A DNA stretch of 64,000 nt from Clostridium polyendosporum (GTDB lineage Bacteria; Bacillota; Clostridia; Clostridiales; Clostridiaceae). Where the stretch lies: the NCBI RefSeq assembly GCF_018332455.1, contig NZ_BOPZ01000010.1, positions 1 through 64,000 of the forward strand, given 5' to 3'. This document shows positions 52,101 to 60,200 of the stretch, one piece after another. Position numbers and translations under genes: made by a program. Position 1 is the first letter of the stretch, and each line of letters opens with the position of its first letter. The notes under the pieces were generated by a model. It ran no database searches, was not told the DNA's origin, and saw nothing but the letters and a program-made list of their open reading frames with translations.

Positions 52101-52678
52101 ATGAGTGCCTTGAGTCAATAGGAAATATAAAAAATTATTTGGATTCGTCAATAGTCAACCTAATTGGCTATTTGATAAAGAAAACTAATAATATTATTAA
52201 TCCATCTTATAAAGGTAGTTTAACTCAAAACTTAAAGAGATGGTATATAGACCTTGATGCAGACAAAAAGAATCATTTGTATGATGTAACTACAAATAGC
52301 ATATTGAAGTTTATAAATGATCTAGATAGTAATGATGATATTTATTGTATAAATAAGCTTGCAAGTATAGTTACTGGTTTAAATGTTGAGGATTGGCAAG
52401 AGTACACAATAGAGCTTTACTTCAAAAATTTAAGACATAGTATAAATGTAGTAACTGAGTTAGATATTGATTTTAGTGATGATAGTCAAAGTCTTTTCAA
52501 AATAGAGATTAATCAAAGTGGAGATGTGGTTGAGAAGAGTTTTGAAGAAGAGTCTGTATCAGAAGTTGGTGTCACTCTAATGAATGAACTTGAAGAACTG
52601 CTTGATGAATATGGTGATGCAATAGAAGCAAATGAAAAGAGAAATATATTAATGAAACTATTACAAAGGTACATGTAA
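49103..52678 (+). CDS. Large P-loop ATPase, BrxC/PglY-like
   Basis: 1191 aa. N-terminal AAA-type ATPase with Walker A GPYGKGKSH (residues ~62-70) and Walker B MFIVFDEFSKF (~245-255), a pattern seen in BREX BrxC/PglY-type proteins. The remaining ~900 residues are helical and acidic at the end (LEELLDEYGDAIEANEKR), with no other motif that I recognise. DndD, the SMC-like ATPase of canonical Dnd systems, is missing, so this protein may take the ATPase role in modification. GTG start with AAGGAGAG 7 nt upstream. It is followed by a 12-bp hairpin and the desulfurase gene. Confidence 0.75.
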   Translation: MRYTDFLKLSEGFQYSINLQYDLGSNNKVKGYIPTINTVNILKSYLKAIYDGSGDKATVLVGPYGKGKSHLLLILLTLLQNKEENKDAIQELINKISRIDESTAQLCRMIFENNIKLLPVIINSNYTDLQQSFFMALNYSLKKNGLTDLMPNTYFDSVINVINKWKEEFEGTIKVLKKGLKDFGLTLSELEDRIKKYDQDSYEIFKDVYLSISSGIEFNPFVNSDVVRLYDETNFLLCDKYGYNGMFIVFDEFSKFMEASVSNNTIKDIKVLQDFAEISGRTSSKQQLHLACITHKTINEYVSKLPRDIINAWRGIEGRFKELYLISSSKQNYDLISSTIIKNEARLREYLSKNSLYKRISNSYELFKETYSEEEFKEWIEVGCFPLNPISTFALPKISEKVAQNERTLFTFLCKNEIHTLTDFINKNSGKFQLLNLDMIFDYFENLFKKEVFNEAVHDIWLRTDVAIRKCHSIDEKKVLKALAIIYIINEFEKLSPTKDILASALEYTEDKLNIILNQMIESNIVYIKRSNGYINFSPIAQANIREKIELIKNTKIKNINVPQELEKVFNLGFILPKRYNDDYKMIRFFKNFYVTLNQLEAFEDIKSIFEYYESDGVIANLIYFDEEEKQRAIDKIAELNNGRIVLCVPTKPFDKLDTVKEYIAIESLKNDKNILSDEPLAEQLIEVIEEDVIEDIKEYLEKYFIPENRNCNYYIYGKQNSISRKSDLNKQISDICVKHFYKTPKINNEMINKNNITTVIAKARQKVVEYIINSYNDKSVESLGGRGPEATIYRVTIANFRLGDTTVSSDSDLNNVLQIIREFIVSCEEKKKSFGELYDILLGEDIGMRKGVIPIYLSYVLREFKEELILSFGSRGNKEVDFTYDTLNNINEKPREYYIKIEKGTKEKEDYINSLIKLFDKQISEKILKTNRFTALGNAMQSYLQSLSQYSRTHRVDITGKELDSSIINYRSELLKFDLNNRDFLFNKLLKLTKSNDYYECLESIGNIKNYLDSSIVNLIGYLIKKTNNIINPSYKGSLTQNLKRWYIDLDADKKNHLYDVTTNSILKFINDLDSNDDIYCINKLASIVTGLNVEDWQEYTIELYFKNLRHSINVVTELDIDFSDDSQSLFKIEINQSGDVVEKSFEEESVSEVGVTLMNELEELLDEYGDAIEANEKRNILMKLLQRYM

Positions 52679-52696
52679 GAGAAATCTTACATGTAC
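52669..52696 (+). ncRNA. Intercistronic hairpin with GAAA tetraloop
   Basis: GTACATGTAAGA and TCTTACATGTAC form a perfect 12-bp stem with a GAAA loop, enclosing the ATPase stop codon and ending 20 bp before the desulfurase start. There is no T run, so it is not a simple terminator. It may act as an mRNA processing or attenuation signal inside the operon. Confidence 0.6.
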
Positions 52697-52716
52697 TATT
52701 TATAGGAGGCAAAAAT

Positions 52717-53868
52717 ATGAGTGATATTATTTATTTAGATAATGCATCTACAACATTTCCGAAGCCAGAGAGTGTTTATAATTTTATGGATGAATTTTAT
52801 AGAAAAAATGGTGTAAATGCAGGAAGGAGCTCACATAAACTCTCCAGAATAGCTAATGATTTAATTGATGATACAAGGAGAGAACTTACGGATTTAGTAA
52901 AGATAAATAATAAAAGTAGAGTTGTCTTTACTTCTTCTGCCACAGTTGCACTAAATCAAGTATTGAATGGATTAGATTGGTCAACAATTAAGAATGTTTA
53001 TGTATCACCCTTTGAACATAATGCAATAATGAGAACACTTCATTATTTAAATAAAAAGTTTGATTTTGTAATTCATATATTGGATTTTAATAGTGAAACT
53101 TTTGAACTTAATACAAAAGCATTAAAGCCAAATTTATCACAGAATATGCCTGATTTAGTGTGTGTTTCGCATGTGAGCAATGTTACAGGATATATTTTAC
53201 CAATTGAACAATTAACTGAAATATTAAGTGACTACAATCCTATAGTAATTCTAGACTGTGCACAATCTATGGGACTAATTGACATTGATTTAAATAAACT
53301 AAATATAGATTATGCTATATTTGCAGGACATAAGACACTTTATGGTCCATTTGGAATTGCAGGTTATATTAATAATTCTAACAAAGTAGCTTTAAAAGAG
53401 TTTATAGTCGGTGGGACAGGCAGTGATTCAATAAATCTAAATATGCCAGAAGTAGAACCATATATGTATGAAGCAGGAAGTTATAACATCCAAGCTATTG
53501 CAGGGCTTAATGCTGCTATCAAATGGATAAAACAAACAAAAGTGTATTTTATATACAAAAAGGAAAAGGAACTAACAGATTTATTAGTGAGTGAATTAGA
53601 GCAACTTGATGGTATAGAAATATACATACCTAAAGATAGAGAAAGACATATAGGGATTGTTGCTTTAAATATAGATGGTTACTCAGCTGAAGATGTGGCT
53701 AGAGTTTTAGATGAAGAGTTTAATATTGCTGTTAGGGCGGGTCATCATTGTGCACCATATTTTAGAGACTTTATAAATATATATGAAGGAACCGTTAGAG
53801 TGAGTTTAGGTTATTTTAATGATAAAGAACAAATAAAATATTTAATAGAAAGCTTAGAGAATTTATAA
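52717..53868 (+). CDS. dndA: Cysteine desulfurase, DndA-like (class V aminotransferase)
   Basis: 383 aa, PLP-dependent. It supplies persulfide sulfur from L-cysteine. YLDNASTTFPKP at the N-terminus, SHVSNVTG, LDCAQSMG (Asp180/Gln183), the PLP lysine in AGHKTLYGPFG (Lys206) and the catalytic Cys345 in RAGHHCAPYF are intact. The CAP-type motif places it in the SufS-like group II, close to the EF2568 subfamily, while classical DndA is IscS/NifS-like. In this operon it should load sulfur onto the DndC-like protein. Ribosome binding site TAGGAGG, 8 nt before the ATG. Confidence 0.88.
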   Translation: MSDIIYLDNASTTFPKPESVYNFMDEFYRKNGVNAGRSSHKLSRIANDLIDDTRRELTDLVKINNKSRVVFTSSATVALNQVLNGLDWSTIKNVYVSPFEHNAIMRTLHYLNKKFDFVIHILDFNSETFELNTKALKPNLSQNMPDLVCVSHVSNVTGYILPIEQLTEILSDYNPIVILDCAQSMGLIDIDLNKLNIDYAIFAGHKTLYGPFGIAGYINNSNKVALKEFIVGGTGSDSINLNMPEVEPYMYEAGSYNIQAIAGLNAAIKWIKQTKVYFIYKKEKELTDLLVSELEQLDGIEIYIPKDRERHIGIVALNIDGYSAEDVARVLDEEFNIAVRAGHHCAPYFRDFINIYEGTVRVSLGYFNDKEQIKYLIESLENL

Positions 53869-53877
53869 GGGGGAAGT

Positions 53878-55650
53878 ATGAATAGTTTTATTGAATATTT
53901 AAATTCGCTAAATAATGCTAGTGGAAGTAATGAAAATGCATTAGCGGAATCACAAGTCTTAAATGAGTATTATGACAAGATAGTAGTAGATAGAAAAGTT
54001 GCTAATTATATCTTTAATTTGTTATTTCATCAAAATAATAATACTGCTTTAGTTCTTACTGGGCATGCTGGTGATGGTAAAACTAGTATTCTTATTCAAG
54101 TCCTAAAAAAAATAGGATACTTTAATAAAGGTTTAAAAGAATTACAAGAAGTAGAAGAGTACAATGGGCAATTTCTATATATTAAGGATATGAGTGAGCT
54201 TAATGAAAAGAGACAAGAAGCTGTGTTTGAAGAATTCATTAAAGCACCTAATAGAGGAGTTTCTTCATTATTAATATCTAATACTGGTCCGTTAATAAAT
54301 ACAGCAAAGAGATTATTAGCTAACACTTATAAAGACGAAAATGAAACTATAAAAGATGAATTAATTGAAGCTTTTGAGGTGGATTTATTATCTGAGATTG
54401 ATAGGGTAGAAAGTTCAGATGTTGAAATAACAGTTAAAAATGAGCAATTTAAATTTAAGGTAATTAATCTTGCAAAGATAGATAACTCATATTTTGTGAC
54501 AGAAATAATAAGGAAGTTAACGCAGGAAGAATTATGGAAGCCATGTCATTCATGCGGTTGTTGTAAGAAATGTCCTCCATATATCAATTACTTAACGATT
54601 TCAAATAATCAAGAGAGAATTATAGGGTTTGTTGAGAGATTATATTTTTGGTTTGCAGATAACCAACAAAGATTGACAATAAGGCAAATGTTATCACATT
54701 TATCATACTCAATTACAAGTAATTTAAATTGTAGTCAAATAAACAGAAAGATTGTTAAGGATAATGATGGATTATTTAAATACCATTTTGCTAATTTATT
54801 CTTTGGTCATATAGGAACTAAGTTTGAAAAGAGTAGTTTTAATATAAAAGCAATCAGAGACTTAAATGAACAAATGTTAGAGGAAAAGGCTCTAATAGAA
54901 GAAGATTATAAGCTTTTTGTAAGAGAAGATTTTTCTATGTTTGATGGCAATACAATAAAAGTATTAGAAAATACTTTGAAGTATAACTACGATAAGCTAG
55001 GAATTAAGAATAAAGAATCAATATATATGAGAAGAGCATTTAGAAGATTTTATATGCTTTTAAGTAAAGTTGACGAAGATCAGTTTGATAACATGATTGG
55101 ACAAATATTCAGTGAAATGTTTCCGATATATTATCAATTAATTACAGAGTCTAAGATTAAATGTGCAAGAGTTAGAAGTAGAGTTAAGGATATCGTATTT
55201 AATGGATTGTTTAAATATTTAGTAGGGGTTCATCCTCTTGATACTGATGAATTATATTTAACACTAAAGAAGAATAATATGGATTATCAAAATGTTCAAT
55301 TAATATTAGGTAATATAAAGAAGAATGAAATAAAATTAGAACAAGAAAAGATATCAGATAATATAGAGTATACTGAAAAGTGTAATAAGGTTGTAATGAA
55401 GTTTGGAAACATAAACTTTGAGGTTTCATATCAGACATTAGATTACTTAAATAATATTAGTAAGGGTAAGGTATATACTAAATTAAATCCATCTTATACT
55501 TTTGATTTAACAAGGCTCAAGTCAGAATTAATAGCCTTCTATGGAAAAAAGAAAGAGGATGATACAACAATTAGAATTTTAGTAATTACGAATAACTCAA
55601 TGAAAGAACTTCAACTAGATATTGATGATGAAGTCGTATATGAAGCTTAG
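53878..55650 (+). CDS. dptF: DNA-phosphorothioation-dependent restriction protein DptF
   Basis: 590 aa. A P-loop ATPase with Walker A GHAGDGKTS (residues ~62-70) and an unusual Cys cluster CHSCGCCKKC (223-232), both features of the DptF/DndF family. In Dnd systems DndF, G and H form a complex that degrades DNA lacking phosphorothioate marks. Ribosome binding site GGGGGAAGT; 9 bp after the desulfurase stop. It is followed directly by dptG. Confidence 0.85.
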   Translation: MNSFIEYLNSLNNASGSNENALAESQVLNEYYDKIVVDRKVANYIFNLLFHQNNNTALVLTGHAGDGKTSILIQVLKKIGYFNKGLKELQEVEEYNGQFLYIKDMSELNEKRQEAVFEEFIKAPNRGVSSLLISNTGPLINTAKRLLANTYKDENETIKDELIEAFEVDLLSEIDRVESSDVEITVKNEQFKFKVINLAKIDNSYFVTEIIRKLTQEELWKPCHSCGCCKKCPPYINYLTISNNQERIIGFVERLYFWFADNQQRLTIRQMLSHLSYSITSNLNCSQINRKIVKDNDGLFKYHFANLFFGHIGTKFEKSSFNIKAIRDLNEQMLEEKALIEEDYKLFVREDFSMFDGNTIKVLENTLKYNYDKLGIKNKESIYMRRAFRRFYMLLSKVDEDQFDNMIGQIFSEMFPIYYQLITESKIKCARVRSRVKDIVFNGLFKYLVGVHPLDTDELYLTLKKNNMDYQNVQLILGNIKKNEIKLEQEKISDNIEYTEKCNKVVMKFGNINFEVSYQTLDYLNNISKGKVYTKLNPSYTFDLTRLKSELIAFYGKKKEDDTTIRILVITNNSMKELQLDIDDEVVYEA

Positions 55651-55660
55651 GGGTGGGAAA

Positions 55661-57274
55661 ATGACAAATATATTTCCAAATATAAAGAATACTAATCCTT
55701 CAGATCAAAATCTTCAAATACAAACATTCGGAAGAAGAATTTTTAATTCTCAAACGGTCCAAGAATATTTATTAGAGTTTTTGATTGTGTTTTTAGGAGA
55801 AAAAGATACAGAAGATAAAAGCATTGGCTTCTTAAAAGTGAAATTATGGGATTCAGAAAAAATTACTTATTTAAAAAATCCTAATATAGGTTTAAAGAGA
55901 TTTATTTTCTTTGATAAGACAAAGCTCGATTCTAGGTTTACTGTTGATATTGATGCAGATAATGCGATAAATGGATTATTAGAAAAAAAGATAGAAGCTC
56001 AAAGTTATAGTAATGAAACTATACTTAATATAATAAGAGACTTATTGAGTGGATTTTCCATGTTTACAGGAAATAGAGGTTGGTATGCACAATCTTTAAT
56101 GCCAATTTGTAGAGAAACAATTTTTTGCGAGGCCATTGGATTAAAAGCGAAAAGAAAAACTTTAAGTATGTTAGATGATGATGGGTACTTTAATATTGAA
56201 ACTGACAAACGATTTGAGTTTAATCAATACTCATTCCTTGCTAGGGGGGGAGAAGTTTATTATTTACATATACTTCAAGGGTTAAATAATATTAAGAATA
56301 TTGAAGGAGACGAAAAAGCAATTCACTATAGGGATACATTAGAAAAGCTTATTATTAACTTAGTTGATACTTATAGTGAGTTTAGCAGAATTTCAAAATG
56401 GATTCAGAATAATTGGATTAGATTTATTAGCGAAAAAAAAGAGGATGATTGTTCTGAGGAAGTAGTAAAAAAGCAATTAATGCAAAAAGGTGAATGTAAA
56501 TGGATTGCAGGTGAGTATGAAAGAAGAGCGGCATTTTCTGTGAAAGAAATAATAAATCTATTAGAAGCTGATATAAATGAATTTGAAAAAATCAACCTTT
56601 TTTCAAAAGGGATTGTATTTCAAATATTAAGAATGATGAGTGAAGCAGCCTACATTCAATCAAGACAAGATATTAATGGTAACAATAGATGTTGGATTAT
56701 TCATTTTAATTCAAATAATGATGCTGATACAAAAATAAAGAGACTAGCTGTTGAATGTTATAAAGAAGTTGAAGAAGATATGATGATTGCTTTGGCTAAT
56801 AAGCTAAATTCAATTAAAAGCAATAGTGTAGTAGATGAAACTGGAATCAGAAAAAACAAAACAGATATTCAGTTATTAAAGGATGCCTACGATGATTCAT
56901 ACAAACTCTTAAGAAAGCTTGGAAAGGATATTGGTATTATTGTTCCATTAAAAGGAGATAATATGAGATTTACATTGTGTGATGATATAATTAGATTCTT
57001 TGTACTAGCATTAATACCACCTTCTTCAAAGATGACATTAGATACTTTCTTAAGAAAGCTATACAATCAATTTGGAATTGTAATAGGCCCCAAACAATAT
57101 AACAAATATATAAATGATAGAGGTTTGAAGCTAACAGATGCATCATATCTAAAGTACAATCTAGATGAGTTCCAAAGATTATTAAAAAAGAATGGATTCT
57201 TAAAGGAACTATCAGATGCAACTGCTATGGTAATCAATCCATATAATACAGTTCAAGGAATTGAGGGGGTATAA
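55661..57274 (+). CDS. dptG: DNA-phosphorothioation-dependent restriction protein DptG
   Basis: 537 aa, no motif of known enzymatic type. Its place between dptF and dptH, its size and the N-terminal pattern (NIFPNIKNTNPSDQNLQIQTFGRR) fit the DptG/DndG family. It is a structural partner of the FGH restriction complex. The start is the ATG at 55661 with GGGGTGGGAAA directly before it; the longer frame from 55622 overlaps dptF without a ribosome binding site. It ends 1 bp before the dptH start. Confidence 0.75.
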   Translation: MTNIFPNIKNTNPSDQNLQIQTFGRRIFNSQTVQEYLLEFLIVFLGEKDTEDKSIGFLKVKLWDSEKITYLKNPNIGLKRFIFFDKTKLDSRFTVDIDADNAINGLLEKKIEAQSYSNETILNIIRDLLSGFSMFTGNRGWYAQSLMPICRETIFCEAIGLKAKRKTLSMLDDDGYFNIETDKRFEFNQYSFLARGGEVYYLHILQGLNNIKNIEGDEKAIHYRDTLEKLIINLVDTYSEFSRISKWIQNNWIRFISEKKEDDCSEEVVKKQLMQKGECKWIAGEYERRAAFSVKEIINLLEADINEFEKINLFSKGIVFQILRMMSEAAYIQSRQDINGNNRCWIIHFNSNNDADTKIKRLAVECYKEVEEDMMIALANKLNSIKSNSVVDETGIRKNKTDIQLLKDAYDDSYKLLRKLGKDIGIIVPLKGDNMRFTLCDDIIRFFVLALIPPSSKMTLDTFLRKLYNQFGIVIGPKQYNKYINDRGLKLTDASYLKYNLDEFQRLLKKNGFLKELSDATAMVINPYNTVQGIEGV

Positions 57275-57275
57275 A

Positions 57276-60200
57276 ATGAAATCATATATTAATGTTGTAA
57301 CAGAAGTATTACATCAGGCTCTTAATCAAGAGAAAAAATTTTACCTCATTAAGTTAGAAAATTTCACAACACCCGAAATTTACCTTGAGGTGTGTAAAAG
57401 TTTAAGCGATTATTTTAGCAATAAAGACATGGAGTTTATTGCTAAACTATCTCTTGAAAAATATAATGAATTGATAAAAATCAATGTTTATAAAGAGCTT
57501 ATAGAAGAGCTAGATAGTAATGGCTGGATAGAAAAAAATGAACACTTAACTAAATGGAGAAATTATCCATTTACTAATAATGAAAAAAATACAGCAATAA
57601 TATTAATGGGAACAGAAGATGTAGAGGATCAAGGTGGTTTAGCAGAATTTTATACTACAAGTCCAGAAACTATAGAAAATTATGTTGGTGAAAGTTATTG
57701 TAAGCTTTCAAAAGATAAGAATCTATATAATGAAGAATCTCAAAAGAAAATCAATAATATTTTTACTAATATTTTTAAATATACAGAAAAAGACTTGTTA
57801 AAGGTGAGTAGTTTTTTTGATGAGCATCAAAATCTTTCTGACTTTGAATTAATAAATAAATTATTATCAAATTTATACGAATGGTGGAGTATTCCTAATA
57901 TCTACAATGGACTAATATCAATACCAAAGAAACAAATTGAAAATGGAAATATAGATTTGATAGAAAAGGGATATAAGTTCAGTAGAAGAATAGGCTTAGA
58001 TACTTATCAAAAAGAGTCGAAAATAACTCAATTAAAAAAAAGAATCGATGAATTTTTTTCTAGTCCCCTTCAAATATCGCAACTAGAAAGTGAAGAGCTA
58101 GGAGCATATAATATAGACTACTCAAAATTCAAAGAGGATATTATCAATTATTTAAAAGGTATAAATATTGAAGAAATAAAAGGTAACTTATTTAGTGTAA
58201 GCTTTAATTTAATAAATAAGTTATTAAAAATTCCTAAGGGTAGAAGAAAGAAAAAAAAGGAAAAGCCTACTAAAGTTACAGGAGATCCTTTTGAAGCAAT
58301 TTCACTTCCAATTCTTTTAGAAGTAGAGGACTTAGAAGAAGATGCAAAGGGTGAATTAAGTCAAATAAAAATTAGGATAGATAAAATTACCTTAGCTAGG
58401 ACAAAGGAAGGCAGTGAAGATGAAAATAAAGACAAGCACTCTGCCTTAGTAACTAAGTGGTATAATTTTATATACTTCTTACAGAATATTGAAGAGCTTA
58501 TAACGAGACAAGGAATAGTAAATGAGAATGGTGAAGAAATAAAACTGAATATCGTATTTCAAGATAGAAATGGTGTTGATAAATATCCTTTTGTTATCGA
58601 AAACACTAAGAATTTAGTAGATGCAGGTATATTAACAAGTGCAAAGGAAAGTGAAAGTAAATCGAAATTTAGCTTAATCTATGAATTAGTAATTGGTGAA
58701 AAAGTAGAAGAAGGAAAGTATGAGTGGATAATATCGGAACAGGATAGCTGGATTCACGTATTTAATATCTTCAATGATAATAAGTTTAACTCACTTATTA
58801 AAGAGCTATATGAGTTTTTACCTATAGGATTCTCAAAGAAGATAGATTTATTAATTAACTCTAAAAATGAAGAAGAATTTTATTACTTCCTTAACAGTGT
58901 ACGATGTGAATATATAAATGCTCTTGATGAGATAGATAAAAATGGTGACATCTATATTCCAGCAACTAAATTAGCCAAAAGTTTCACTAATTTTATAATG
59001 GTAGTTAGAGAACAAGGATTATTTGGTGCAACCTTTAAAGACTTAGCAGTAGCTAATTTATTAAATTCCTATCAAGAATTTATAATATATTGTACGAAAT
59101 TATTGAAGAAAAATAAACGTGAAAATAAGGATATAAATATCCTATCAAAATGCTTTTTGTTGAATAATCAAAAAGAATTTAGAGGAAAAACAATTAAAGG
59201 AGCTATTATTCCTCTTTATCATCCGGTAATGCTAGAAAAAGTGGTTGAAAGATATAGATACTTATCAAATGCATTCAAAGAATTGTTTGATGAAATTATG
59301 ATTGGTGGAGACATCCCCGAAGTTAGAATAAAGAAGGCTTTTGATAGATTTAATCAGTTGTCTACAATAGTATTTTCAACTAGTATATTGTTAAGTGAGA
59401 ACAATATATTTGTAACAAGTAGAAATAACTTTGGTTTCTTTAATATTTATGGTTATGTTGATGAACAAAATGCTTTATTAGGAAATGTAGCTAATTATGG
59501 TGAGATTGATTATGAAGAGGATGAAAAAATATCCCTAGCCTCATCACCAATTTCAAATTATATTTCATATACAATAAAAGAGTATCTAAATACTTATCCT
59601 TCAAAAGTTGACGGATTCACAATATCTTTTATTAAGCCCAATAATTATAGTGATATTATCTCAGGATTAAATGATATCTTAAAAAGGCTGAAAAAAGAAT
59701 TAGAGTATAGAATCAAAATTAATCTTATTATCTATACAGATGATTTTAGAGCTATAGGTTCAAAATATTTTAGTAATTGGATAGAAAGTAATTTTACTGA
59801 AGATGATAATATAACTTTAGAAAGCTCTATAAAATTATTAAAATACGATGATTATAATATTTCTACATTAGATAGCTACTTTGATAGAAATGTTGAGAAA
59901 TCAGATATTGTTTTCTTTAATGATATCATGAAGGTAAAAGAAGTTATTCCTGAGTTTGTAAAAACAGTGAAGATTGAAAATACTGAGAATAGATTTCCTA
60001 CTGTATATCTACCCGTTAAAAGCTATGAAGAAATGTATAGAAAGCTAAACATAACTCAAACTCAATTTTCATGTGAATACTTACAAGCACAATTCATGGT
60101 ATATTTAAGGGAACCAAATTCAAGCGAAGCTGATTATAGAATTATAAAAAAGGTAGGCATAAATGATTCTGACTATATACTCCTTGATAAATTACATGAA

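Noticed and set aside
46404-53868. Identification as a canonical Dnd or Ssp operon
   Set aside because: No DndD-like SMC ATPase, DndE, DndB, or SspB/SspE-like gene is visible.
55622-55660. Upstream in-frame start for dptG
   Set aside because: It overlaps the end of dptF and lacks a ribosome binding site, while the ATG at 55661 has a strong one.
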